Source of the DNA: Anisodus tanguticus
Lineage: Eukaryota; Streptophyta; Magnoliopsida; Solanales; Solanaceae
Length of the DNA stretch: 64,000 nt
Assembly: GCA_034509755.1 (NCBI GenBank)
Contig: CM067557.1
Span: 13,368,001 to 13,432,000 of the forward strand
Direction: 5' to 3'
In this document: positions 1 to 10,946 of the stretch, one piece after another
Numbering within the stretch: the stretch's first letter is position 1
Layout: each line of letters opens with the position of its first letter
Program-made: the position numbers and the translations under genes
The notes under the pieces: generated by a model
Databases searched by the model: none
What the model was told of the DNA's origin: nothing
What the model saw: only the letters and a program-made list of their open reading frames with translations

Positions 1-465
1 CATTTCAGGCGCCCACCTCCTAATGCGAGTATTTTAATTTCAGTCAGGCACCCACCTCATAATGCGGGTATTTCAATTTCTGTCAGGCGCCCACCTTCTA
101 ATGCGGGTATTTTAATTTCAATCACGCCTATGCAACGGCGCCATCTGCATAACGTCTAAGCAACGACGTCATTTCATCACGCCTGTGCTACATCATCATC
201 TACATTGGGGAAATACTTCGAACATCGTTCAGCCCTTCCCCCAGTATCTCGCCACATCTGCAACCAGTGTCATCATAAGTCGACACTGGTGCATTGTTTC
301 TTGAATCTGCACTATCTTTTACAACTTCTCTCCCCCTCGGGATTCTATTTCTTACCATGCATCTCTAATCTTCCCTCGAGTCCCGATGATCAGGAAAAAA
401 TTGGCTACTCAGTCAACTTCTTTGTCTGAAAACTCCTTCATTGTCTCCGGCCAAAGAAGGGCATA
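1..465 (+). mobile_element. 3' untranslated tail of an Ogre-like Ty3/gypsy retrotransposon
   Basis: This stretch directly precedes a complete LTR and ends in a purine-rich tract (about 450-463, core CCAAAGAAGGGCA), which is where the polypurine primer for plus-strand synthesis should lie. It carries no significant open frame. It starts with a 39-bp tandem repeat and continues with C-rich unique sequence. In Ogre elements of legumes and Solanaceae a tandem-repeat-bearing spacer between pol and the 3' LTR is known. The coding part would lie to the left of the window. Confidence 0.7.
6..122 (+). repeat. 39-bp tandem repeat, three copies
   Basis: Copies start at 6, 45 and 84, each opening with CAGGC(G/A)CCCACCT and containing AATGCG(A/G)GTATTT. 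The exact 39-bp spacing is visible directly. Degenerate remnants (ATCACGCC and similar) continue to about 200. The array may extend to the left outside the window. Confidence 0.85.
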
Positions 466-551
466 TGTTGACACCCAATTTTGTCCCATCTTTTATGATT
501 TTATTTGCAATTTTAAAAATTTTTGACACCTTAAAACAATTTTAAAATATA

Positions 552-554
<3 letters not shown>

Positions 555-594
<40 letters not shown>
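555..594. repeat. (AT)n microsatellite
   Basis: About twenty uninterrupted AT units lie near the start of the Ogre-like LTR. Confidence 0.95.
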
Positions 595-597
<3 letters not shown>

Positions 598-1510
598 CAT
601 ATTTATTGTCATTTGCATTTTTATATCAAAATCATACTTTTTATCCTAATATTATATGTTATTTTATTAGTTTCACAAAACGACATCGCCTTATTATTTT
701 TTATTTAGCACCAAACATTTTGCAAATATTATATTTTTATCATATTGTCATCTTTACAATTTATAAATTTTGCAAAGCTTTCTTTTTATGTAATAAAACC
801 CCTTTTTATATTTTAAACTCATTACCCATTTATTCCCCAACCAATACACCCAGGCCCAATCGGCCACCCCCATTTTTTCGAACCCCCCAACCGAAGCCCA
901 ACGCCCACTCCCCAGGCCCAACGACCATCGGCCAGACCCGCGGCCCAATTCCCTTCCCCTTTCTTATTTTTTCGACCCACCAAACCAAACAAACCCCCTA
1001 AAACTAAAAAAAACCTAAGCTTCTCCTTTCTCTCTCAAGCGCCGCACACCCCATACCCGCGACCCCACTTCGCCGGCCATCACCTCACCCGACACCACCA
1101 CCAACCCACCTCTGCCCCTGACACCACCAACCCATCATCCCATACCCCTATCCCCGAAAATCCGCAACCCATACCCCAAAATCCGCTTCCAAAATCAGAT
1201 TTTTTAACATTTTATTCGAGTTTCAAACTCGTTCTTGGGGGGGCTTAAGCCATCTATAAATACCCCATGTTGTTATTCATTTTTGGGGGGGGGGGGATTT
1301 TTAAAAGGATTTTTGAGGAGGATTTTCGGAGGTCCGATTCCATATAAATATCTTGTTGTGTTCTTGATTTTTAGTTTCCCCCTCGTTGTTATTCAAGAAA
1401 TAAACAAGTCCAAAATCCGAAAGAAAGGGTGTTTTGATTCTTCTTTTTTGATTCCGGGTCGGGTCGACCCGGGTCGGGTAAGAACCGTATTTTGTTGTTG
1501 TTGTTGTTGT

Positions 1511-1860
1511 TATTGGTTATCTGAAATTGGAAAAAATATTTGATTTCGGGTTCGACATCGATTGATTTCATCGGGTTCGACCCGATTTGGATATTTTCCA
1601 GAATTCTTGCATTTCATATCTTGTATATTGGTTATCGGCGAAAATATTTGATTTCGGGTTCGACATCGATTCGGGTCGGGTCATCGACCCGGTCGGGTCG
1701 ACCCGATTTGGATATTTTCCAGAATTCTTGTATTTCATATCTTGTGTATTGGTTATCTGAAATTGGTGGAAAAAATTCTGATTCGGGGTTGACACCTGAT
1801 TCGGGTCGGGTCACTGATCCGGGTCGGGTCGACCCGGTTTGGGCATATTTCCGGATTATT
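1511..1860. repeat. 115-121-bp imperfect tandem repeats inside the LTR
   Basis: The motif TATTGGTTATC recurs at 1511, 1626 and 1747, followed each time by GATTTCGGGTTCGACA or a variant and then GGGTCGGGTCGACCC-type segments. The GTCGAC-centred blocks are palindromic and could form GC-rich hairpins. Confidence 0.8.
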
Positions 1861-2280
1861 GCACTTTTCATATCGATTCTTGTCGTTATCGAAAATTTTG
1901 AATTTTGATTCCGATTTCGGTCACTATTCCGGTGCGTTTTCGAACGGTTCACTTTTTTCATTCGAGTCACCGTTCATGATCCGGGTCGGACATTTAATTA
2001 CTTACTATTGTATGCGGCTATGTTGTTTATTTTACTGCTTTGAATAAATATCGCATTTAGGCCGATGAAATTGAATTTGAGGCCGCGCTTTTTTTTCGTT
2101 TCTGTTTTGGCATTTAAACATCCGTGCACGGATTTTCTCACTGTTTTATTATTTTACTATTATGAACCAAATACTGCATTTTGGCCGATTAAAAAATATC
2201 CGTCGATTTTTTAGGCCTCCACAATTGTAAAGACGGAAAATAAAACTTCTGGGCAAGGATGAGACTTAAACCTTTTTATT

Positions 2281-2482
2281 TCATCCGAGATCAACATGTT
2301 TTAGTAGGCGAGGTGACTAAAATAACCAACATGTTATATGTTCGTAGCCACGACGTGATTATAATGATATTTTCTTTTTTTTCATCCGAGAGACCAACAT
2401 GTTTAGTAGGCGAGGCAATTAAAATGACCACCGATTCATATGTTTGCAGCCACGACGTGATTGGAATGATCTTTTCAAAATT
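2281..2482. repeat. 101-bp direct duplication inside the LTR
   Basis: TCATCCGAGA...CAACATG and AGTAGGCGAGG occur at 2281 and again at 2382, both followed by GCCACGACGTGATT. Confidence 0.8.
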
Positions 2483-3267
2483 TAAGTCTGAGCCCTCCGT
2501 AATCAAAACATTTATTTTTTGGATACGTTCCGAAGTTATGTATATTCAATTGTTTCTAACCGTTTATTCTTGACAAATTTGCAAAGATAAAGTCAAAGAA
2601 GGCAAATACCCCTCGGAGATTATTTATTTTTGTTGTTGTCTTTTACTTTCTTTAATTCAGCTTTATTTTCATTCTGCATTGTAATATTATTGTACTCGTG
2701 AAATTATTGAAATATTTAGAATAGGTAGACATAGAATTAATTAATAGGGTAGTCTAAAACTGGAAACCCATCGCTAGTTTATCTAATTTTAGGCCCGTCG
2801 CCCATAATAATCACCTTGCATACATTTTTATCAATTTTCATACAAATGCATACTTATACTTTTTTTCAGCTTTACATGTATATTAATGCCATACAAATGC
2901 ATACTTGTACAAAATACATCATTTTATTAACAGCTTGTAACATTATTTTTATATTTGTAAAAACATGTATTTTTCTTAGCATAACAATTAACCTGTATTT
3001 GATCGGATAACAGCAAGTTAGCGGATCTTAAAGGATGCCTAACCCCTTCCCTTTATGATAATAAAGAACCCTTACTCAGAATTTCATTAGTTTCGTAGAC
3101 CACAAAAAATGGAGTTATTTTGCAGAATTTAGTTAATATTCAGGTGCCCTAATTCACCTTAGAATAATTAGGTGGCGATGCCTCAAAGCAAGCATTTTTA
3201 ACCGATCCAGATGGAATCGACGACATCCCGTCGCGAAGCCCGCAAGTCAAAAATGGGCGCGACAACA

Positions 3268-4432
3268 TGGGCCTGGCCCAGTTACTACCGGTTGGATAGG
3301 GGCAGGGCGGCACGGCCCAAGGCCACTTTCAGGCCCATGGTGCCAGCCCACTGCCCCAGGGTGTCGTCGGCTGCCACTGGGCTGGCGGTTGCAGCTGGCC
3401 GCCGCCACTGCCTCCACCTCCTCCGCGGCGATTGCCGCCACCTTTAACACTATCGTGGTTTTTCTCCCATTACCACCATTTTGGCCCTTCTGGCCACGAT
3501 TTGGCTGCGAATATTTAAATTGTGATGAACTCTCATCGAACGGAGTGGTATCTAAGGCAAAATTTGACACAGTGTCTATCTTCTTGGCAAATCCCGCTTC
3601 TTGCACCAGGAGCCGTTGCACCAGATGCTACAGCATGGGTGTTTTGTATCCATTGAGAAAAAATGGGTTGTAATTGTATAGCGGTATCTTAAAACATATC
3701 TTGAGGACACCCTAAGCGCTAATGGTATCATTATGAATATACAATCCAAAACTGTGAAAGTCTAGAAATATACATGCCTAGTTGAATGGGATATGATTGC
3801 ATCACGATGCCTAAGGACACGATCATGACCATAGAGCGGGCTTGGTTAAAATGGTGAAAGATTATTGCTTTGGCGGATGAGCGTACCCAATCCACTATAC
3901 GCATCGGTGAAGCTGGCCACTAGTTGTAAAACAAGCCAATTGTTACTGACCGGCACTCCGACGTTCTTGAGTTGGTTCGACAACACCTTGAGTCGTTGAC
4001 ATTATGCAGAAGCATTGGGAAAGTCCGTCATATCGGTGGTGGAGAATTCCCATTCAAGAGTAACGGCCTGAAAATTTTTGTTGTCTTGGAATATGTTGCG
4101 TAAGCGATGCCAAGCTTCCATCGCCGTGGAGTTAGGCTCAATAATTGTATGCAGAAAATCACTAGAAATAGTGTCATAAATCCACTGAAGAACTGTCGCG
4201 TCGCATCAAGGGTTAACCATAATTTTCTTTTGTCGTCGGTTTTCGGCACCTTCTCCTTGCCTTTTTCCGACGGAATTATGTGATGAATGACCCGGTAGGA
4301 GTGACAGTGAATCTTGAAGAGCTCCGCCCACGTTGCATAATGGACGTTTTCCATCTCAAGAGTGATGGAAACATGTGATTTGATGTTGGAAACTGTGAGG
4401 GCTGGATGAAAAGAAGATTTTGAGTCAGACAT
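3268..4432 (-). pseudogene. gag region of copia fragment A (broken)
   Basis: Reading leftward from an ATG at 4432, the first codons give MSDSKSSFHPALTVSNIKSH, then LEMENVHYATWAELFKIH and HHIIPSEKGK. These are the conserved N-terminal blocks of the copia gag family shared with the other copies here (compare 9502, 10947, 16866). The frame is lost after about residue 80 and picked up again in other frames. Near 3247-3621 the Gly/Asn/Gln-rich end of gag can still be recognised. Gag would package the element's RNA in cytoplasmic particles; this copy cannot. Confidence 0.8.
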
Positions 4433-4544
4433 GGCTGACGGGGAGAAGGGTGGTCGGCGGAAAAAATAAGAGGGAGGGAGGGGGGGTCGGACACAAGGAA
4501 TCAGGGTTAGGGTTTCATAAACTTTTCCTAAACTACTGATACCA

Positions 4545-4835
4545 TGTAAGAAATATTCTTCCTTGATTATTTTATTAATGATTTACACTATATATAATTG
4601 TACAAAATATTTACCTTGTTACAAACTAGGTAACTAATCAATCATAATTATAAGAGAAATCTAATTCTATCTAATATTGAAGATGTACAATTTTAAATGA
4701 AATCTAATTCTATTACTTTTGATAAAGCTACTTTTTAGAGGAAAATTTGAATTTAAATAAAAAGAACGTGCTTGGATTTTGATCTTTTTACTTACTACGA
4801 GTGTTGGATCCAATCAAATCATCATACCTGTTACA
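4545..4835 (-). repeat. LTR of copia fragment A (outer end uncertain)
   Basis: The inner edge TGTAAGAAATATTC abuts the primer-binding site, so it is firm. The outer edge is placed at a TGTTACA (4829-4835) by analogy with the TG...CA rule only. Confidence 0.5.
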
Positions 4836-5022
4836 AACAGATTATACTATAGTTTTAACTTTATTGTCGTCAAAACTCAAAATTAGCTTTTCATGAAATA
4901 CTTTCATGTCTCAAAAGGGTCAGCATGGCGGCACCAAGTAAAAACCATTCCTTGGCAAGGTTGATCAAAATGTATTCCATTTTTTTTATGGCAAAACAAT
5001 AAATACTCCCTTCAATCATTTT

Positions 5023-5253
5023 TAAAAGAGAATAATTTCTTGATTATTTTTATTAATGAAGAGGTATATATATATAAATATACAATATCTAAATATAGAA
5101 AATAAATCTACCTTTTCCTACTATAATTCTAATAGCTTATCCTAATACAAGGCTAACACCATAATTACACTTGTACAAGAATTCTACAAATAATATACCG
5201 AAAACCGGTCCTTGATATACACGGTTTATCCGTGTATATCAAGCCTTCTGTCA
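5023..5253 (-). repeat. 3' LTR of copia B
   Basis: It matches 9643-9861 over its length with scattered substitutions and small indels. The internal edge reads TGACAGAAGGC on the minus strand. The first base pair of the canonical TG at the outer edge has mutated (TA at 5023). Confidence 0.9.
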
Positions 5254-5261
5254 CACCCCCG

Positions 5262-8200
5262 CAGTCATAGCGGGCGGTTGTCATACGCTGAGACTGTCCC
5301 TAAAATCTTCAAATAGAACCAAGGAAAGACCTTAGTAAATATGTCAGCAATTTGGTACCTTGAAGGGACATGCAAGACACGTACTTGTCCACGAGCTACC
5401 TTTTCGCGAACAAAGTGAATATCCATCTCGCTATGTTAATGCGCTGATGTTGGGCCGGATTACCAGAAAGATAGACTGCACTAACATTATCACAGTAGAC
5501 CAAGGTAGCTTTCTGAATAGAAAAAGTGAAGCTCTAATAAAATATTACGCAACCAACATGACTCAGACACCACATTGGCTACTCCTCGATACTCGGCCTC
5601 CGCACTGGATCGCGATAACGTAGTCTGGCATTTTGCATACCAAGAGACCAAGTTATCACCAAGAAACATACAATAACCAGATGTTGACCGTCTGGTATCT
5701 GGATGTCCACCCAATCGGCATTTGTATACGACACGAAAGTAGAGATGGAGGATGGATAAAAATGCAACACATAATCAAGTGTGCCATGTATGTATCGTAT
5801 AATGCGTTTGAGCTCATGCATGTGCTCAATCCACAGATCATGCATAAATAAACACACTTGTTGTACTGCATTAGTAATATCTGGTCTCGTGAAAGTAAGA
5901 TACTAAAGAGCCCCTGTAAAACTACAATAGTGGGTGGGATCCTCATGTGGTATGCTAGAGGTAGCACTCAGCTTCTGTTTGGTATCAACTGGAGTAGAAG
6001 AGGACTTACAAGACGACATGTTAGCTCTCAAAATAATCTCAGCCGCATACATCTTCTGTGATAAAAATAGACCACTTGCATGACGAGTGACAGTTATGCC
6101 AAAAAAATAACTTAAGGACCCCAAGTCTTTCATAGTAAATTCTGAACTGAGAAGGGACATGATAGACTTGCGCAAATTATCAGATAAGGCAGTCAAAATT
6201 ATATCATCTACCTATAATAGAATGTATGCTAGAGAAGTTCCACGCCGATAGATGAACAAAGAATGATCAGACCTGCTGTGAGAAAACTCAATAGTAGACA
6301 CATAATCTGCAAACCGCTTATACCAAATTCGTGGGGCCTGCTTAAGCCCATATAAGGACTTCTTTAGCAAACAGACATGGTGAATATAATTAGGGTCCTT
6401 AAAATCCAAATGATGATGTATGTATACTGTCTCCTTAAGATCACCGTGTAAGAAAGCATTTTTCACATACAGCTGATGAATGGGCCATGCTTTCGAGAGA
6501 GCCAAACTAAGCACAGTGTGAATGGTTGCCAGTTTGATCACCGGACTAAATTTATCTCCACAATCCATGCCAACATATTGTGTTTGACTATCACCTACAA
6601 GACATGCTTTATGCCTCTCAAAAGAACCGTCAGAATGTTCTTTATAAGTAAAAATTCACATAGACCGAATAATATTAACACCATGCGGACGGGGCACCAA
6701 CTCCCACATCTTATTTTCAATAAGAGCATTATATCCGTCATCCATGTCCAATTTCCAATTCAGGTCATGAAGGGCAAACATTGGGTTATGTGGTAGAAGT
6801 GATTTAGTGACATTAGAATTAAGATTAAAATGTCATTTTGGTTTAAAAATACCCCGTTGGCTACGAGTAACGGGCCCTTGACTTGAGATAGAATTGGATG
6901 GAATTATAGGATTTGGGTCAGCAGTGGACTGGCCAGCAGGCAGTGGGCCTGCTGACCCAATAATGGATGGCTGACGACATGGAGTTGGTGGAGAAATATT
7001 TAGGCCAGAAATTGGACCGAGAATCTGGGCCAGAAACTAGATCGAGACTGGTCCGAGACTCGGAAGCAGAAACTGGGCCCAGATCATCGCTGGATCGAGA
7101 CGCTAGAATAGTGGCCTTTTGGGATAAATGATGGACGACGTACGGAGAGAGCCCATCATCCAAAAAATTATAAGCACTAGATATGGAATTAGACAGTTTA
7201 GCAACTTGAAATTGGGTTTCATAAAAAATAACATGGAGACTAATGATGATTTTATTAGCGGATAAATCAAAATATTTGTAACCACGATGATTAGACGAAT
7301 AACCCAAAAACACACAACCGGTAGAACGGGCTTGAAGTTTGTTAAATGTAGTGGACGGAAAAAGCGGATAGCACAAACACCCAAACACCCTAAGATAAGA
7401 ATACGAGGGGTCTTTATGATAAATAATATTCAGGGGTGATTGATAAGCTAAACCTTTGCTAAGGAGTATGTTATTAACGGTACAGATTTTTCATTCTGCC
7501 TTTCCATTTTGTGAGGACGTATGAGGACAAGAAAACTAAAAAAATATGACATGAGTGTCACAAAATTCCCGAAATGGCCCATTATCATATTCCCTACCAT
7601 TATCACATTGAATGTTTTTAATTTATCGTTCAAATTGGGTGCGGATGAAAGCTCTAAATTTTAAGAATGTGGAAAAAACTTGAGACTCTTTAGACAATGG
7701 AAAAGTCCACAAAAATTAGAATAATCATCCAAATATAAAGCATAATACCGATGGCCCAAAGAACTCAAAATAGGAGATGTCCATAAATCACTATTGATTT
7801 ATGAATATTGTCAAAAGGCATCGATGTACTAGAAGTAGATGCAATAAATGGTAATCTAACATGTTTCCCTAATGGACACGAAGGAAAAATATGAGTACTA
7901 CGCATACTTTTACAATCAATAAAATTATTATTATGAAGAGATAAAATAATAGACGATCCCGGATGACCCAAACGTGCATGCCACAAGGGCGGCAAATGTT
8001 GAAGGTGTGGGTTGACTCATGGAAATGGTGGTGGTGATTGGATAAATCTCTCCCCGGCTATTACATCTCATTAGAGGTATGTCCGTCTTGAAATCCTTCA
8101 CATAAAATCTAAAAGGATCAAAGTTAACAGAAACCCAATTATCGGTTGTGAATTTTCGAACAGACACCAAATTTTTAATTAAGTGAGGGGCATAAATGAC

Positions 8201-8430
8201 ATTTTTTAGGACAAGAGGTGGATGTGGGAGGGACAAATTTGTGTGACCATAACTATGAATTGGAATTGAATTGCCATTACTAACAATTATGCCACAATTT
8301 TTGCTCAAATTGAAATAAGACGAGCGATTACCTTGTTCGTACGTCATATGAGAAGTGGCTCTGGTGTCCATGTACCAATTTGTGTCCGAGGGATTTAATC
8401 CCAGTGTATGCATCGCGGCCTCGATATCCG
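5262..8430 (-). pseudogene. pol region of copia B (protease-integrase-RT-RNase H), inactive
   Basis: Protease (about 8350-8380) reads WYMDTRATSHMT, so the catalytic D-T-G has become D-T-R. The gag-pre-integrase HHCC region follows (LWHARLGHPGS, about 7990). The integrase core is scrambled, but its C-terminal block FGCLCYPLFPSTT (7388 leftward) is clear. The RT (6568-6196) has FSPVIKLATIHTVL and YGLKQAPRIWY. Its active-site YVDD is now stop-VDD: the Tyr codon near 6213 is TAG. RNase H (5857-5490) has RSSAEAEYRGVANVV. The product would have copied and inserted the element's DNA; this copy is dead. Confidence 0.88.
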
Positions 8431-8639
8431 TAGGTGTCGAAATTGCTGCTGGGTCCGCAGCCGCGAAGGCCTGCTAAGGCCGAGGCCCAAGCAGGCCAGC
8501 CTGTTGCCAAGGCCCAACAACCGACTGTCTGGACTGAAAAATCTGTGAATTGGGCCTCCGCTAGCTGGCCCAATTCGATAGGTAAACTACTGGGTTTGGA
8601 AAGAGGTAACGGTTGGGCCACTCCCAGGCCCATTGGCTA

Positions 8640-9502
8640 GTGGCACTATTGGCTCACTTCCCTAGCCTAACCTACGGTTGCCCTTGCCGGCTGCCACCCT
8701 GACCACTGTTGCCACCAACGTTGCAGCCACGACAACCGCCTTTGCCCCGACCGCCGCCTTTTTCATTGAATTTCCGATTTTGACCCCGTTGTTTCAATTT
8801 GGAGTGGAATTAACCGAAGATGATGGAGAGTAGGAATTTTGTGGCAAGGACACTATCATAGCGGAATTTTCTCCAGTTGCGGCCTTTTTAGCGCCTCTTC
8901 AAGGTGAGCATAGAACGGACTTGGTAAAATAGAGGAAGAGGAAAGCTTTGACGAAGAAGAGTCCCAACACCATTATAGGCCTCGGATAGGCCTGCAACCA
9001 TCTAAAGAACAAGAGATCATTCATGACGGGTGCACCAACGTTCTTGAGTTGATCCGCCAATTCCTTCAGCCTTTTACAATAAGCAAGACATTCGGAAAAT
9101 CCTCCATATTGACATGGGAGAATTCCTTCTCAAGAGTGACGGCACGAGAATTTTTATTATCTTGGAATATATCACGCACCCTATTCCAAGTGTCCATCGT
9201 CGTGGCATCGGGTTCAATAATCGTATACAAAAGGTCCGTAGAGATAGTGGAATATATCCCCTAGAGGACGGTGGCATCAAGAATCGTCCATAACACATGG
9301 TCATCATCGGCAGTAGACACCTTCTCCTTACCTATATCCGTAGGGATAATGTGATGAAGGATTTGATGCGAGCGTGCGTGAACTTTAAATAATTTTGCCC
9401 ACGTCGCGTATTGGACGTTTTCCATCTCAAGAACGATAGGGATGTGGTTCTTGATGTTGGAGAGGTAAGGGCAGGATGAAACGTGTTCTTTGAGGTAGAC
9501 AT
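8640..9502 (-). pseudogene. gag of copia B (broken)
   Basis: An ATG at 9502 starts MSTSKNTFHPALT, then a small deletion near 9460 shifts the frame. The family sequence resumes as LEMENVQYATWAKLFKVHAR (9430 leftward) and HHIIPTDIGKEKV. A Gly/Asn-rich basic tail lies near 8690-8770. No CCHC zinc knuckle is visible, as in copies C, D and E. Confidence 0.82.
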
Positions 9503-9642
9503 AATGAAATAACAAGAGGAGAATTAGGGAGTTGGAAGAGAATTTAGGGAAGAATGGAGGGAAGGGCATGGAATCCGAGAACCGAGAAGGGCAACAGAAG
9601 CTGGTTTGTGAGAAGTATTTTAGCCCTAGACTTCTGATACCA

Positions 9643-9861
9643 TGAAAGAGAATAATCCCTTGATTATCTTCATTAATGAAGAGGTATATATACAAATATA
9701 CAATATAAATATGAAAAATAAATCTACCTTTTCCTACTATAATTCTAATAGTTCCTAATACAAGACCAATGCCATAATTACACTTGTACAAGAATCCTAT
9801 AAATAATATACCAAAAACCGGTCCTTACACGGTTTGTCCGTATATATCACGCCTTATGTCA
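9643..9861 (-). repeat. 5' LTR of copia B
   Basis: On the minus strand it starts TGACATAAGGCG and ends TTCTCTTTCA, followed at once by the primer-binding site TGGTATCAGA. Confidence 0.92.
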
Positions 9862-10107
9862 ATTTTTACTTGTCACTTTTCGCTTCTCGAGAGTCAATTT
9901 GATTAGTCTTCAAAGTTAAATTGAACTAGATTAATTTATTCTTTAGAAATTAAAATTTAGGTATTCAAAAACTATACGAAAATATTATAGGTTGCAATGC
10001 TTTTCGTATTAATATGATGAAAAAATACATTTTAAAATATTGATCAAAATTCATATAATTTGGCTCTTAAAAAGAAAAATATGAGAAGTAAAAATGAACG
10101 GATGGAG

Positions 10108-10510
10108 TATACATCAACGGTACCTCATCTTTCCTGGAAAGAAGAACAAATATCATTGAATTAAAAATTAAGGTTAGTTAAATACATGTCGGAATTAATC
10201 TTGGAGTATATATCAATATCCAAATAATCTTTGTAATAAAGAGAGAAAGCATAACCATGGAAGAGTAATCTGAGTAGTCGTCATCTTTTTTCATATATTA
10301 GTAAGAATGAGAAAGATCGCTGTAAGACGGTGAAATAGGAAAAAGCTCTGAGCACAACTTTCGTCGTTTCACGACAATTATTCTCGAGAACTCCGATTAA
10401 GAAGTAATTCCATTTTACCACAACCTAATTGGTACGTCAGTTTGAAAGTTAGTACTAACATACATGCAGTGATGTCAAAAAAGTTGTTAAGACAAGACAA
10501 TTATGATAAG
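10108..10510. other. AT-rich spacer without recognised feature
   Basis: I see no open frame, repeat boundary or RNA motif in this 403-bp stretch between the MITE and copia C. Confidence 0.5.
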
Positions 10511-10779
10511 TGTTAAATATACACAATATTATTGTGTATATTGGTCTTGGATTGGCTCTCGGATTTGGCTGATTATTGTGTATAATTTATGGTAAATATT
10601 TAGTATCCTAGTTTAGGTAATGTTGTAATATAATTAGTAATGTATTACCATAAATGTATAGTTAGAGTAGAATAAGGTTTTAGGAATAGAATAGGAATAG
10701 GATTTCCTATTATGGAAATATGTAACTTGTATATATAGTCTTTCAATTAATGAAAATAATCAAGGAATTATTTCTTTCA
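10511..10779 (+). repeat. 5' LTR of copia C
   Basis: It starts TGTTAAATATACACAATA and ends TTATTTCTTTCA. It contains palindromic TATACACAATA/TATTGTGTATA near the start and a TATATATAG TATA-like box about 45 bp from its end. Confidence 0.93.
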
Positions 10780-10946
10780 TGGTATCAAGAGCCTAGGTTT
10801 ATTTTCTCTCCCAAATTCTCCCAAATTCCGTCGAAATCCCTAGCCAAAATCCCAGACCTTGCTCTCGGGTTTCGTGCCGACGAGAACCTCCTTCTTCCAA
10901 AAAACATTTTCTCCCTAATCCCTCAATCACATATTGTTCTATCAAT

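Larger units (their letters stand above)
466..3267 (+). repeat. 3' LTR of Ogre-like Ty3/gypsy element (2.8 kb)
   Basis: The repeat starts TGTTGACACCCAATTTTGTC right after the purine tract and ends GGGCGCGACAACA, giving the TG...CA termini of an LTR. Its 2802-bp length is usual for Ogre elements and much longer than the copia LTRs in this window. Inside are an (AT)n run, a C-rich region near 840-1170, imperfect tandem copies rich in GGGTCGGGTCGACCC (about 1510-1860) and a 101-bp duplication (2281-2480). Open frames inside it are not genes. The element apparently landed in the gag region of an older copia, whose sequence resumes at 3268. Confidence 0.75.
3268..4835 (-). mobile_element. Ty1-copia fragment A (gag end, primer site, LTR), minus strand
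   Basis: On the minus strand this fragment holds an LTR (4545 to about 4835), a primer-binding site reading TGGTATCAGT (4535-4544) and the start of gag. The rest of the element is separated by the Ogre-like LTR that ends at 3267 and would lie left of the window. The outer LTR boundary near 4835 is a guess from a TGTTACA motif, because the partner LTR is not visible. Confidence 0.7.
5023..9861 (-). mobile_element. Complete Ty1-copia element B, minus strand, decayed
   Basis: Two similar LTRs (5023-5253 and 9643-9861) enclose gag, protease, integrase, reverse transcriptase and RNase H in Ty1-copia order, read right to left. The duplicated target ATTTT is present at 5018-5022 and 9862-9866. The primer-binding site reads TGGTATCAGA (complement of 9633-9642, initiator tRNA-Met type) and the polypurine tract reads CTGCGGGGGTG next to the left LTR. 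At 4839 bp the element is nearly full length, but stops and frameshifts occur in every domain. It inserted into the MITE inverted repeat. Confidence 0.93.
5006..10107. mobile_element. Stowaway-like MITE split by copia B
   Basis: The left part (5006-5022) starts TA-CTCCCTTCAATCATTTT. The right part (9867-10107) ends, read on the other strand, TA-CTCCATCCGTTCATTTT. Joined across the copia insertion, the left arm continues TACTTGTCA and the right arm reads TACTTCTCA, so the inverted repeat runs through the insertion point. TA dinucleotides flank both ends (5004-5005, 10108-10109), as in Stowaway/mariner MITEs. The MITE itself is about 258 bp and has no coding sequence. Confidence 0.85.

Noticed and set aside
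606..1001. 131-codon open frame near the left edge
   Set aside because: It lies inside the Ogre-like LTR and is low complexity (Pro/Phe-rich) without any domain.
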